The notes below the pieces were generated by a model. It was given only the letters and a program-made list of their open reading frames with translations. It did no database searches and was not told the DNA's origin. A stretch of 40,646 nt of DNA from Clostridia bacterium (GTDB lineage Bacteria > Bacillota > Clostridia > Christensenellales > Pumilibacteraceae). This document shows, piece after piece, positions 7,953-17,769 of the stretch (the first letter of the stretch is position 1; every line of letters starts with the position of its first letter). The stretch covers positions 1-40,646 of the forward strand of contig JAFQMX010000057.1 of the NCBI GenBank assembly GCA_017396125.1, read 5' to 3'. Made by a program: the position numbers and the translations under genes.

Positions 7953-8280
7953 CGAGATGACCAGACGGTTGCGTCGATTTCGACGAGGAAAGTCCGAGTA
8001 CCACAGAACAGGATGCCGGCTAATTACCGGTGAAGGCGACTTTAAGGAAAGTGCAACAGAAATAAACCGCCGTTGCTTGCAACGGTAAGGGTGGAAAGGT
8101 GGAGTAAGAGCCCACCGACTTAGCGGCAACGCTTCGTGCCATGTAAACCCCATCCGGTACAAAATTGGAGAGGTAAAGGTTGTTCGCCGTCTCTCCTTGC
8201 ATTGCTTGAGCGATATGGTAACATACCGCCTAGACAGATAACCGTCAAATACAGAACTCGGCTTATAGATCATACTCACC
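7953..8280 (+). ncRNA. rnpB: RNase P RNA (bacterial class A)
   Basis: This is the catalytic RNA of ribonuclease P, which removes 5' leaders from pre-tRNA. Conserved elements appear in order. The 5' segment GATGACCAGACGG is followed by CR-I GAGGAAAGTCC (7985-7995), the central AGGGTGGAAAGGTGG / GTAAGAGCCCACCG region, and GTAAACCCCATCCGG near 8146-8158. The 3' segment CAGATAACCGTC follows, and then CR-V ACAGAACTCGGCTTA (8251-8265). The ends can form helix P1 (GAG with UGA against UCA and CUC). The A-like arrangement of the 3' half favours class A over the Bacillus B type. Ends are estimated from the promoter, the P1 pairing and the terminator at 8284, and may be off by several bases. Confidence 0.95.
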
Positions 8281-8283
8281 ACT

Positions 8284-8313
8284 AAACCCAAAGCCTAATA
8301 GCTTTGGGTTTTT
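8284..8313 (+). terminator. Rho-independent terminator of rnpB
   Basis: AAACCCAAAGC (8284-8294) and GCTTTGGGTTT (8301-8311) form a perfect 11-bp stem with the loop CTAATA, leading into a T-run. Confidence 0.93.
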
Positions 8314-8495
8314 GTCTTTTTGCGTCCTTTAGAAAAAACGCCGATAAAGCGGTGAAATAAAAAATTCGGATAAAAGAAATTATCAAATTATTTAAGTAAG
8401 CGCAGTTTGTTATGAAACGATTTTTTAGACAAAAAATAAGTTTAAAAACTCTGCGATGAGTCGATAATACCCTAAAATTGTATAGTGGGGCATTT

Positions 8496-11400
8496 ATGAA
8501 TTACTTATTGATGATTATCGGAATAACAGCGTTTTTTTTGCTTGCCTTTCGTGTAGCAAGATCGGAGAACGGACCTGATTTTAGACTAAAACCGTTGTTA
8601 TCAGGGAATGCGCTTAAATTGGAAATAAACCGAATTGCAAGTGAGTGCGTGGTTTACGATGTGAGAGGTGCATCACTTAATATTTCGCTCATAAAACGAT
8701 ATTTAACTCGCGCCTATCGAATTATAGGCGCTAAAATTCGCGCAGGCGAGGAAGCCTTTGATTTCGAAAACAGAATTTTTGACGCTTATTACAACTTATG
8801 CACGGCGCTGGCAAGAGTAAAGGAAGCGTCGATTTTTCAGCGTTTACCACACGTGGGCGGAGTGCCACGGGTGTATTTGCTGTGCGAAGCGCTGGTAAAA
8901 GGGCTGGAGAGTAGCGTAGACGAGAGCTCTTTTGCCTCTGCGATAAAACAGTTTAACGATATCGCTCCTCTTTGCTACGAGGAAATTTGCGCCCTTCCTT
9001 TGGCGTTGGACTTTTGTATTTTAGAATATGTAGCGATTTTTGCCTCAAAGTCTGTCAAAATCAATAAGAATATCGATCGTGCGTACCGCGACGTAAAAAA
9101 GAACAAGCTCGATTTGTCTTTGATAAATTACGGTAGCTACGTTTATGGATACTGGCAACACGCAAAGGATGCGCAAAAGAGTGAATTAAAGACATTTTGC
9201 GCCGATAACGGGTTGGATTTGGATGACAGGATCGACAATTTTTTGCTTTTACAGGCGAGATACAGTGGAGCAATGCAGTCTGCAATTAATTTTTTGCTGG
9301 TAAAAGACAGCAAAATCACGGATAAGTTGCTGATAAATCTTGTTCCGTCGTGTCAAATTCTATCCCAAAACACTTCGTTTTATCAAAGTAAGCTGGCTAG
9401 TAAATACGTTATGGCGTATTATTTGGCTAAACGCGCAAAAAAAGAAAAAATTAGCGAGTCTGCGCTTGCGCAAAGAATCAAGGAACGCGCCGAACGAGAA
9501 CAACGCGATATTGCGGAAGAAATTTTACCGCGTCCAAAGGGCAAGGTTTTTATGCGCGTGTATATAGCGTATTTCGTTGTGCTGTCGCTGATATTGAGCG
9601 CTGCAGTGGCGGCTGTTGTGGGTAAACTTTATATTTTGACGGCAGTTATTTTTTTTCCTATATCGCTGGGATTGCTTTTGCGCTTAAACGATACTATAAA
9701 CGGCAAATACAACGATAGACGATATCTTCCAAGAAGAGATTTTCGTTATATTAACAAAGAGCAAAGCCGAACAATGCTAGTTTATACTGCTTTGGTTGGG
9801 GATGAAAAGGAGGTTGAGGGGCTTTTTGAGTCGCTAAAAACTTTGCGCGTTGCCAACCCCGACAAAATTTTCACGTATTCTTTACTTTTGGATTTACCTA
9901 CGGCAAAACGGCTTAATGATAACCGTGACGGAGCAATTTTTACGCGAATAAACGAGGAGTTTAATAAGTTAAAGGAAAACAGATTTAGCGTTTTTGTGCG
10001 AAAGCGAATCAGGACGGGCGAAAACGAGTATAGAGGCTGGGAAAAGAAACGAGGCGCTTTGATAGAGCTAAATAAATTTCTGCTTAGCGGTGATCAAAGT
10101 CCGTTTTTGCTTCGTCTTGGCAAAGTTCCCAGCCTCAAGTACGTGGTGACGCTGGACAGCGATACTGTGATAAATTGCGCAACTGAGCTGGTTGAGATTA
10201 TGGAGCATCCCTACAACGCCGATAAAAATGTAGTTGCGCTTAATATGAAAACTAATCCCAGTACAATTATGACTCCGTTTGCTAGCTTGCTTTGCGGTAG
10301 CGTGGGGCTAAACAATTATTCATCGGCAATGACCAACCCGAATTTTGATATATTCGGCAGTGGAAATTATACGGGTAAGGGAATCTATCGTCTTGCGGAA
10401 TTTGACGGGGCTGTGGCGGGCGCGTTTATGGATAATCGCTTGCTCAGTCACGATTTTATTGAAGGAGCAGTGGCGGGCTGTGCCAACTCGGACGTAAGCG
10501 CTATCGACAACTTTCCGTGTGATTATTCCTCGTTTCTAAAAAGAAAAATTCGCTGGCTTAGGGGAGATTGGCAGCTTATTCCTTATCTATTTTTTAGGAC
10601 CAGAAACCGTAGCGGAGCAAGGGTAAAAAATCCGCTTTCGCCCATCGCTAAATGGCATATTTTGTGCAATATAATTTGTAGCTTGATACCCATATCGACT
10701 ATTGGGCTGGTGCTGATTGCAGTGATTGCGGGCCAGATGAGCTATCTTTTGCCTGCGTTTGCACTCAAAATTTTTGGGCTTTTGAATGCTGTTAGAACTT
10801 CGGTTTTGAGGCGAGGCAGTCTTGCGAAAAGCTTGCTTAGTGAAGCAGTGGAGATAATCACTTTGCCTGTGGATGCGTACAACTCGCTGTGCGCAATCGT
10901 GGTTACTTTGGTAAGACTAGCGAGAAGAAAAAACTTGCTTGCATGGAACGTTTTTGCTCATTCCAGGGGCAAAATCAGCTTTTTGCCTACCTATGCTGTC
11001 GTAGCTTTTATCGTACTCATAAACGTAGTTTTTTGGCAAAATCTGTATTTTTATCTTGTTGCAACACTATTTATGTCAGGCATAGTCTTTGATTTGTGTA
11101 CTTGTCGCTGCTTCAAAATGCAAGAATTTAGCGTGTCTGAGCGAAATGAACTGCAAAATATCGCAAAATGCACTTATGACTACTTTTTGGCTATGAAAGA
11201 GCCTTGTGATAACTTTCAGGTCGGTTTGGGATTTGCAAAACGCACCTCTCCTACCAATCTTGGATTTACGCTCACTTCGCATCTTTGTGCAAAAAAGCTT
11301 GGATTTATTGATGAGAAAACTATGACGGAAAAACTGCGCGAGGAAATTGATTTTATCACAGGGCTCGTCAAGTGGAACGGGTGCTTGTACAACTGGTATT

Positions 11401-14400
11401 CGTCTACGGGAGAAGTGCTTGAACCCAAATATGTTTCGACTGTGGATAACGGAAATCTTGCGGTTTGTTTAATGATGGTAGGAGAAGAAGTCGAGGCGCT
11501 AAAGAGTGAATGCATGGAAATTTTGCGTGGCATGAAACTGGAAAAGCTGTTTGACGGCGAGCGCGGTTTGTTTTTTGTTGGCTACAACGATAGTGCCAAG
11601 CATATGGACTTTGCGCACTACGATTTGCTTGCCAGCGAAAGTCAACTTACCTACCAAGCGGCAATATCGCTCGGTAAGGTTGACAAAGGCTCGTTTGACA
11701 ATCTTTCCAGAAAAAAAGTTCGCTACGTAGGCGATATGCTTTATTCGTGGAACGGCGGTCTATTCGAATACCTGATGGCAAATTTGCTCGTTCCGTATCC
11801 AAAATACACATTACTGTATAGTAGCGCAAAAAATGCGGTTTTTTCTCAAATTAGATACGCAAAGCGGAATCATACTTTTGCTTGGGGTTGGAGTGAGAGT
11901 TTGTATAATTCTACGGACGACGGCGGATGGTATCAGTACAAGCCCTTTGGCTTGGAGCGAATCGCAATAAATTCGCAGGTTTCGACGGGTTCGGTGTCAG
12001 CGTACTCGTCCATTATGGCGCTGGATTTTTCACCAAAAATGGTGTTAAAGAATCTTGAAGTGCTAAAATCCAGGAATATGCTTGGAGAGCTTGGCTTTTT
12101 TGAGTGCTACGACGGCGCACCGCTAAAGAGCAATATGACACATCATCAAGGTATGATTTTGCTAGCGCTTACGAGAGCGCTTGACCGCAAAGCTTTCTCG
12201 TTATTTGACGGCAGTGCTTTTTGTAATGCGTCCAGAATATTGCTTGCGGTGGAGGATGATGGCAAAATTGCTCCGAAAAAAGCAAAAATTCCTTTGGCTA
12301 GAAAATTCGCGGCCGAAAAGAAGGTTTTTTGTTCGCATGTCTATCCGCCACAGTATAATTTTTTGACCAACGGAAAATTTTGTGTAGTCGACGACGCGTG
12401 CGGCAGGGGCTATACCTATTTTAATGGCAAGTATTTAACTCGCCATACCAAAGCAGAGGACGGCGTAAAAATTTATTTGACGGCAGACGGGCAGGATTTG
12501 GGTGAAATTTTTGCCAGCGCAAATTCTGTGTTTTATTCGCACAAAAGTGAATTTGCGTTTGAAAATGCTGATATTAGCGTGCGTTGTGACCATGTGGTTT
12601 TGCCATTTTTCAATGGTGACCTGAGGAGCTTTGTAATAAAAAATAAAAGCAAAAAAAGGCAAAATATTGCCTTAAAGGTCGAAATTGAGCTAAGTATGAC
12701 AGACATAAATAAAGATATTGCGCACAAAACCTTTAGTCAAATGTTTATAAAATCGGAATTTGACACACTAGTTGACGCGCCTATATATTTCCGTACCGAC
12801 GAAAATCCCAAGCTGTATTATTCAGTATTTTTTGATAAATCCGCGTCGTATAGCGGTAATTTTGAGGATGGAGAAAAATTTGGTCAATTGCCTATTCCTA
12901 TGTCAAAATCTGTTTTCTCCATCCAACTCGGCGCGTTTGAAAGCACCGAGTGTAGGTTTTGTACGATTGCTTCGTACGACCTGGATTACCTCAAAAGCAG
13001 CGTTGCTCTAATAAAGTCGCCTGGGTTTGAAAAGCGAATAGAGGGAGCGGTGTACTCTCTCAAAAGACTCAATCCTTCTGTCGCCACCGCCCAAAAAGCG
13101 TCACTAATAATTCACGAGCGGGCTTTTTTGCCAAGCGAGCTTGAGGATTTGTTTAATTTAAATTATCCATTGCTAAGTTTTGTCGTGACGGGTCAAAAGA
13201 GCTTTTCCAGGCTATATTATCAACTGAGCGAACTAAAAAAACTTTTTGCGTTCGGACTAAAATTCAACATCTCTGTAGTGTGCAAAGAGGTGGACGGCTA
13301 TTACAAGTCGGTATCCGAGGGAGTGCGTAACATTTTCGACGCGCTGGGAATTTGTACTCACCAAAACGGCTTGTGTGCGCAAATAATAGACTTTGCGCAT
13401 CCTCTTGCAAAAACTGTAATAAATTTGTCGCTTAATGCCGATTTCGTTTTGCAAAGGCAGGTTAACAATGAATTATGTCACAGCAAGCAAATTTTAGCGT
13501 CTGCAAAAATGCCGGATTTTTTGGTGGATCACAAGACTTTTTGCGGTGGATTTTTGGCTGATGGCGGATTTTTGATAGAAAAAAAGCCACCTCGCCCTTG
13601 GAGCAACGTTTTGTCTAACGGAAAATTTGGGTGCATTATAACCGACAGTGGTGGCGGATACACGTTTATGGAAAATTCGAGAGAGGAAAAAATTACCGTG
13701 TGGAGCAACGATCTTGTCAGCGATGCGCCCTCCGAATCGGTGTTTTTTGAGGACGAGCGAGATTTTTGGGGTGCAACCGCCAATCCTATATCCAAAAACT
13801 GTGACTACAAGACGATTCACTATACGCACAAAACCGATTTTTTGTGTAACTACAACGGGCTTTTGAGCAAGGTAACGGTTTTTATAGACGGAAAAACAAA
13901 GTTTTACAAAATTACGTTGCGCTCGGACGTGGATAGAAGGATTAGGGCGATGCTGACCGCTAATTTCGTAGTGGGCGACAGTTTGCTAAATACCAGAAAC
14001 AGTCTGGAGTTTTCTTACGACGACGGCATAAAGGTTGTAAATCAAAAAAGCGGACTTAGCGCGTATATGCAATCGTCCGAGCCATCAGATTACTCGTTTT
14101 TCCGAGAGGGATACAGTGATATATCGGGCACGCCTGTTACCGCAAGTTTGAAAAAAGAGGGAATTATTCCGTATCCTGCTTTATCAGTGGCGGTAGAGCT
14201 AAAGGCTGGACAAGAAAAGGTTATCTACTTTTCCATAGGACATAAGACGAATTTTGAAGTGGATGAGCCAATGGTAAATTATATCTCTAACGTTAGTATC
14301 GAAACGGGAATAAAGTCTTTGGACTATTTGTGCAAATGGCTTCCGCATCAAATTCTTAGCAGTAGGTTTTACGCTAGGGCAGGATATTATCAAGCGGGTG

Positions 14401-15752
14401 GAGCAATAGGTTTTCGCGATCAGCTCCAGGACGCGCTTGCATTGTTGTATGTGGACCCAAAGCTGGTCCGAAAGCATATTTTGACCTGTGCGGCACATCA
14501 GTTCGAAAAAGGGGACGTTCAGCATTGGTGGCATTACGATTGCACGGGAGTACGCACGACGATAATGGACGATAGACTGTATCTTCCGCTCGCCGTTGCT
14601 GAGTATATAAGTTTTACGCAGGACAAGGATATTTTGCTAGAGTCAACTCCGTATCTCAATGACGTAGTGATACCACGAAATTGCTCTGACGTATATGCAA
14701 CACCGGGGTTCAGTACCAAGCGTGCGACGGTGTACGAGCACTGTATAAAAGCAATAATTTCGGTGTTGGTGTTTGGTGAAAACGGCTTGCTTCTTAGGCG
14801 CGGTGGAGATTGGAACGACGGTATGAACAGGGTAGGGCAAAACGGAGTGGGAACTACCGTGTGGGGAAGTATGTTTGCCTTTTGGGTAATAGATAAATTT
14901 TTGCCGTACTGTACCGAGGAGGACAAAAGGATTCTTATGCACGCCAAGTCGGATTTGCGTGAAAGCGTAAACTCGGCGTTTAATGGAAGTTGGTTTTTGC
15001 GCGCATATACGGATGACGGAACAAAGCTTGGAGATATGGACAGCAAGGAGTGCAAAATCGATTTGATTACGCAGGCATTTTCCGCCATTTCAGCCATAAC
15101 TTCCACGCAAAATTCCAAGGTCGCTCTCGAAAATGCGTATAAACTTTTGGTGGATAAAGAGGGTGGAATTATAAAGCTTCTCGACCCGCCGTTCCAAGAA
15201 ATTGACGCAGGATACATCAGCTTGTACCCTAAGGGCGTAAGAGAAAACGGTGGACAATATACTCACGGTGCAGTTTGGTATATATGGTCGCTTTTTGAGC
15301 GGGAAATGTATGATGCTGCATTTGAACTTTTACAGATGATTAACCCAGCCGAAAAATGCAAAGACGGCGGAGACGGAGAGCGGTACAAAGGCGAGCCGTA
15401 CGTTATTGCGGCGGACGTATATGCCGGTAGCAATATCGGACAAGCAGGATGGACATGGTACACGGGCTCGGCATCGTGGTATTATCGCTGTATAATCGAG
15501 CAGCTTCTCGGTATCAAAATCAGGGGTGAAACGTTGAGCATATCTCCACATCTTCCAAGCGCGTTTGTGTCAAAAATCAAAGTAAATTATCGCACTAAAT
15601 ACGGAGTTCAACGCATAGAAATCGACAACAGCGGAAGCGGTGAATTTGAGCTGTGGGTGGGAAGAATACGTTATTCCACCCCGTCGGTTAAACTCTCCGC
15701 AGAGTCGGTAAAAAGTGTAGTGAGCGTCAAACGAAAATCACGCGCGACATAA
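8496..15752 (+). CDS. Very large cyclic beta-1,2-glucan synthase-like protein (GT84 plus GH94 modules)
   Basis: A 2418-residue membrane protein with the module order of NdvB/ChvB/Cgs, which are usually ~2800 residues. It has an N-terminal membrane segment (about 3-20), a soluble region, and a paired membrane hairpin near 355-395. A GT-A type glycosyltransferase follows with DSD at 554-556, SHDFIEG around 651-657 and RWLRGDWQ at 686-693. More membrane segments lie at about 725-770 and 830-870. Next is a glycoamylase-like domain beginning near TSPTN (917-921). Two beta-sandwich repeats each contain an LTNGKF/LSNGKF element, and a GH94 phosphorylase-like catalytic domain contains GGDWNDGMN at 2103-2111. 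In characterised members the transferase polymerises UDP-glucose and the GH94 part sets chain length. The ATG at 8496 is chosen over TTG 8478, though the upstream site (AGTGGGG) is poor. The interval 8314-8495 holds only a weak possible promoter (TTTAAA 8441-8446, GATAAT 8463-8468). The actual product is not known. Confidence 0.85.
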   Translation: MNYLLMIIGITAFFLLAFRVARSENGPDFRLKPLLSGNALKLEINRIASECVVYDVRGASLNISLIKRYLTRAYRIIGAKIRAGEEAFDFENRIFDAYYNLCTALARVKEASIFQRLPHVGGVPRVYLLCEALVKGLESSVDESSFASAIKQFNDIAPLCYEEICALPLALDFCILEYVAIFASKSVKINKNIDRAYRDVKKNKLDLSLINYGSYVYGYWQHAKDAQKSELKTFCADNGLDLDDRIDNFLLLQARYSGAMQSAINFLLVKDSKITDKLLINLVPSCQILSQNTSFYQSKLASKYVMAYYLAKRAKKEKISESALAQRIKERAEREQRDIAEEILPRPKGKVFMRVYIAYFVVLSLILSAAVAAVVGKLYILTAVIFFPISLGLLLRLNDTINGKYNDRRYLPRRDFRYINKEQSRTMLVYTALVGDEKEVEGLFESLKTLRVANPDKIFTYSLLLDLPTAKRLNDNRDGAIFTRINEEFNKLKENRFSVFVRKRIRTGENEYRGWEKKRGALIELNKFLLSGDQSPFLLRLGKVPSLKYVVTLDSDTVINCATELVEIMEHPYNADKNVVALNMKTNPSTIMTPFASLLCGSVGLNNYSSAMTNPNFDIFGSGNYTGKGIYRLAEFDGAVAGAFMDNRLLSHDFIEGAVAGCANSDVSAIDNFPCDYSSFLKRKIRWLRGDWQLIPYLFFRTRNRSGARVKNPLSPIAKWHILCNIICSLIPISTIGLVLIAVIAGQMSYLLPAFALKIFGLLNAVRTSVLRRGSLAKSLLSEAVEIITLPVDAYNSLCAIVVTLVRLARRKNLLAWNVFAHSRGKISFLPTYAVVAFIVLINVVFWQNLYFYLVATLFMSGIVFDLCTCRCFKMQEFSVSERNELQNIAKCTYDYFLAMKEPCDNFQVGLGFAKRTSPTNLGFTLTSHLCAKKLGFIDEKTMTEKLREEIDFITGLVKWNGCLYNWYSSTGEVLEPKYVSTVDNGNLAVCLMMVGEEVEALKSECMEILRGMKLEKLFDGERGLFFVGYNDSAKHMDFAHYDLLASESQLTYQAAISLGKVDKGSFDNLSRKKVRYVGDMLYSWNGGLFEYLMANLLVPYPKYTLLYSSAKNAVFSQIRYAKRNHTFAWGWSESLYNSTDDGGWYQYKPFGLERIAINSQVSTGSVSAYSSIMALDFSPKMVLKNLEVLKSRNMLGELGFFECYDGAPLKSNMTHHQGMILLALTRALDRKAFSLFDGSAFCNASRILLAVEDDGKIAPKKAKIPLARKFAAEKKVFCSHVYPPQYNFLTNGKFCVVDDACGRGYTYFNGKYLTRHTKAEDGVKIYLTADGQDLGEIFASANSVFYSHKSEFAFENADISVRCDHVVLPFFNGDLRSFVIKNKSKKRQNIALKVEIELSMTDINKDIAHKTFSQMFIKSEFDTLVDAPIYFRTDENPKLYYSVFFDKSASYSGNFEDGEKFGQLPIPMSKSVFSIQLGAFESTECRFCTIASYDLDYLKSSVALIKSPGFEKRIEGAVYSLKRLNPSVATAQKASLIIHERAFLPSELEDLFNLNYPLLSFVVTGQKSFSRLYYQLSELKKLFAFGLKFNISVVCKEVDGYYKSVSEGVRNIFDALGICTHQNGLCAQIIDFAHPLAKTVINLSLNADFVLQRQVNNELCHSKQILASAKMPDFLVDHKTFCGGFLADGGFLIEKKPPRPWSNVLSNGKFGCIITDSGGGYTFMENSREEKITVWSNDLVSDAPSESVFFEDERDFWGATANPISKNCDYKTIHYTHKTDFLCNYNGLLSKVTVFIDGKTKFYKITLRSDVDRRIRAMLTANFVVGDSLLNTRNSLEFSYDDGIKVVNQKSGLSAYMQSSEPSDYSFFREGYSDISGTPVTASLKKEGIIPYPALSVAVELKAGQEKVIYFSIGHKTNFEVDEPMVNYISNVSIETGIKSLDYLCKWLPHQILSSRFYARAGYYQAGGAIGFRDQLQDALALLYVDPKLVRKHILTCAAHQFEKGDVQHWWHYDCTGVRTTIMDDRLYLPLAVAEYISFTQDKDILLESTPYLNDVVIPRNCSDVYATPGFSTKRATVYEHCIKAIISVLVFGENGLLLRRGGDWNDGMNRVGQNGVGTTVWGSMFAFWVIDKFLPYCTEEDKRILMHAKSDLRESVNSAFNGSWFLRAYTDDGTKLGDMDSKECKIDLITQAFSAISAITSTQNSKVALENAYKLLVDKEGGIIKLLDPPFQEIDAGYISLYPKGVRENGGQYTHGAVWYIWSLFEREMYDAAFELLQMINPAEKCKDGGDGERYKGEPYVIAADVYAGSNIGQAGWTWYTGSASWYYRCIIEQLLGIKIRGETLSISPHLPSAFVSKIKVNYRTKYGVQRIEIDNSGSGEFELWVGRIRYSTPSVKLSAESVKSVVSVKRKSRAT

Positions 15753-15777
15753 ATTTGCGTTAAACCCATAAAAAGAA

Positions 15778-15806
15778 TTTTCATTATGGAAATTTTGTGC
15801 TATAAT
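15778..15806 (+). promoter_or_regulatory. Probable promoter for rarA
   Basis: TTTTCA (15778-15783) and TATAAT (15801-15806) are separated by 17 bases. The leader contains an inverted repeat, GCAGTC (15829-15834) with GACTGC (15847-15852), immediately before the ribosome binding region AAAGGTAGGG. Confidence 0.55.
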
Positions 15807-15864
15807 ACCCGTAGAAATGCTTTTTGTGGCAGTCATTGCCGAGAGGGACTGCAAAAGGTAGGGT

Positions 15865-17169
15865 ATGGATTTTTTTGATTTGATGGACAACAAAAGCAAG
15901 GCGTCGCCGTTGCCTGACAGAATGCGCCCCACAAGCTTGGACGAATTTATCGGGCAGAAGCATATTTTGTCGCAGAATTCGTTGCTAAGAAGAGCAATCG
16001 TTGCTGACAAACTGGGCAGTTGCATATTTTTCGGTCCACCGGGTGTGGGCAAAACAACGCTTGCATCTATAATTGCTGCCGAAACCAAGGGTGCGTTTGT
16101 AAAAATGAACGCTGTTTTGAGTGGTGTTTCGGACGCAAAAAAGGTTATCGACGAGGCTCGCGATAGGCTCAAAATGTACGGCAAGCGCACTTATCTTCTT
16201 CTTGACGAGTGTCACCGTTGGAATAAGGCTCAGTCTGACTGCGTGCTCAGCGCAATCGAGGACGGGAGCATAATTTTTATAGGATCTACCACCGAAAATC
16301 CAAATATTTCTATGACTCGCGCAATCGTTTCGCGCTGTAGAATTTTTGAGCTAAAACCGCTTACCGACGAAGATATTGCAGAGGGGCTTAAAAGAGCGGC
16401 TACGGATAAAAAGAGGGGCTTGGGTAATTTAAGCGTTGAGTTGACCGAGGAAGGAATCAAAAAAATCGTTTGGGCTTGTTCGGGAGATTTGCGCAACGCC
16501 CTCAACGCTTTGGAGCTTGCCGCGCTTACTACACCGCCAAACAAAGAGGGCAAAATCGTGATTGACGGCGAGGTAGCGTCGCAATCCGTCCAAAAGAAAG
16601 GAATTTCGATGGATGAAAGCTCGTACTACGATATGCTAAGCGCATTTTGCAAGTCCTTGCGCGGTTCTGATGCGGATGCGGCGCTTTATTGGGCGTTCAG
16701 AATGATTGAATCTGGGATTGATCCCAAGATAATTTTGCGTCGAATGTTTGCGCATGCCAGCGAGGACGTGGGACTTGCCGACAGCAACGCCTTGCTTATG
16801 GTAAACGCTGCTTATACCGCGTACGACAGCATGGGGTTTCCGGAAGGAAAATTGCCTATGACTCACGCGATAATTTATATTTGCACAGCGCCAAAGTCCA
16901 ACAGTGTAGTCGTTGCTATGAACAGGGCGGAGGAGGCAGTTGCAAATATTGCCGACAGTTTTGTTCCGCTGCATTTGCGCAACAACAATAATTCTTCGTT
17001 GGACAATTCTGACGTGCCTTACAAATATCCTCACGACTACGGTGGATACGTCGAGCAGCAGTATCTTCCGGCTCAGGTAAAAGGTGGATTTTACGTTCCG
17101 TCCTCAAACGGCAAGGAGGCAGAAATTGCAAAAAACTTGCAGGAAATGAAGCAAAAATCCCGCAATTAA
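15865..17169 (+). CDS. rarA: Replication-associated recombination protein A (RarA/MgsA family AAA+ ATPase)
   Basis: A 434-residue AAA+ ATPase with the family opening PLPDRMRPTSLDEFIGQKH, Walker A GPPGVGKTT at 57-65 and Walker B LDE at 113-115 followed by CHRWNKAQ. Sensor-type residues and a C-terminal tetramerisation region (with RMFAHASEDVGLADSNAL) follow, ending in the YKYPHDYGGYVEQQYLP element typical of the family. RarA acts at stalled or collapsed replication forks. Residues C116 and W119 replace the I and F of the usual DEIHRFNK, a mild divergence. The length is normal. It is monocistronic, with its own probable promoter and a terminator shared with the convergent GtrA-type gene. Confidence 0.95.
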   Translation: MDFFDLMDNKSKASPLPDRMRPTSLDEFIGQKHILSQNSLLRRAIVADKLGSCIFFGPPGVGKTTLASIIAAETKGAFVKMNAVLSGVSDAKKVIDEARDRLKMYGKRTYLLLDECHRWNKAQSDCVLSAIEDGSIIFIGSTTENPNISMTRAIVSRCRIFELKPLTDEDIAEGLKRAATDKKRGLGNLSVELTEEGIKKIVWACSGDLRNALNALELAALTTPPNKEGKIVIDGEVASQSVQKKGISMDESSYYDMLSAFCKSLRGSDADAALYWAFRMIESGIDPKIILRRMFAHASEDVGLADSNALLMVNAAYTAYDSMGFPEGKLPMTHAIIYICTAPKSNSVVVAMNRAEEAVANIADSFVPLHLRNNNNSSLDNSDVPYKYPHDYGGYVEQQYLPAQVKGGFYVPSSNGKEAEIAKNLQEMKQKSRN

Positions 17170-17185
17170 CAATTAGTTCAAATAA

Positions 17186-17218
17186 AAAAAGAGACAGTCT
17201 GTGAGATTGTCTCTTTTT
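17186..17218. terminator. Bidirectional terminator between rarA and the GtrA-type gene
   Basis: AAAAAGAGACAGTC (17186-17199) pairs with GATTGTCTCTTTTT (17205-17218), 14 pairs with one G-U wobble and a five-base loop. The A-run and T-run on either side allow termination in both directions between the convergent genes. Confidence 0.88.
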
Positions 17219-17240
17219 GCTATTTATAATTTTTTTTGTT

Positions 17241-17744
17241 TTATAGTCTTATAGTGTTTTCATCGTCCATAATTAGCTTTATATTAAAGATAAAATATTT
17301 TCTCGTCAGGAAATTGTAGACGAAAACGATTTCTGTCACGATAAACTTGACTAACCATACATTCCAAACGAGCAGGGCATAGCCGATATAGTTTAGCCCC
17401 GTGCTAATCAAAGTACCGATAATGGACAAAACGCAAAATTTTGCGAATCCCGTCTTTGTTTTGCCCAAATGGCCGTACTGATAGGTAAAGAACACGCTGA
17501 GCAAATAATTGATTATTATACCGGTGATTGTTCCTAGAAAGTTTGCGGTAAGAAATATAGAGATAGGGGACTGGTGCATTCCGCTGTTGATTATTACGTT
17601 GGAAAACTTGCCGTAAACGTACGCACCCTCGGCGTACAAAATAAGAGCAGTAACGAAAAAATCCGCCAGCATGGAAAAAGCCCCTACTAGCGTAGCTTTC
17701 AAATATTCTATCAGCTTGATATTTTTCGTTGCGGAAGATTTCAT
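17241..17744 (-). CDS. GtrA-family membrane protein
   Basis: A 167-residue protein with four predicted membrane helices. The first begins at YLKATLVGAFSMLADFFV, the second at FLTANFLGTITGIIINYLLS, the third at KFCVLSIIGTLISTGLNYIG and the fourth at KFIVTEIVFVYNFLTRKYF. The GxxxNYLLSxFFTY and NFLxRKYFIF elements are typical of the GtrA family. Members are thought to help move polyprenyl-linked sugars across the membrane during cell-surface glycan modification, but the individual role here is unknown. The ATG at 17744 is preferred; an in-frame GTG at 17810 would overlap the upstream gene by 41 bases, and neither start has a clear ribosome binding site. It lies 25 bases after the GDPD gene and is probably co-transcribed with it. 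Confidence 0.85.
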   Translation of the reverse strand: MKSSATKNIKLIEYLKATLVGAFSMLADFFVTALILYAEGAYVYGKFSNVIINSGMHQSPISIFLTANFLGTITGIIINYLLSVFFTYQYGHLGKTKTGFAKFCVLSIIGTLISTGLNYIGYALLVWNVWLVKFIVTEIVFVYNFLTRKYFIFNIKLIMDDENTIRL

Positions 17745-17769
17745 TTTAAGATTTCGCCCAAAAAAAACG

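Noticed and set aside
7842-8291. A 149-codon minus-strand open frame over the RNase P RNA region
   Set aside because: It covers a structured RNA gene with conserved RNase P elements on the plus strand and has no coding signature.
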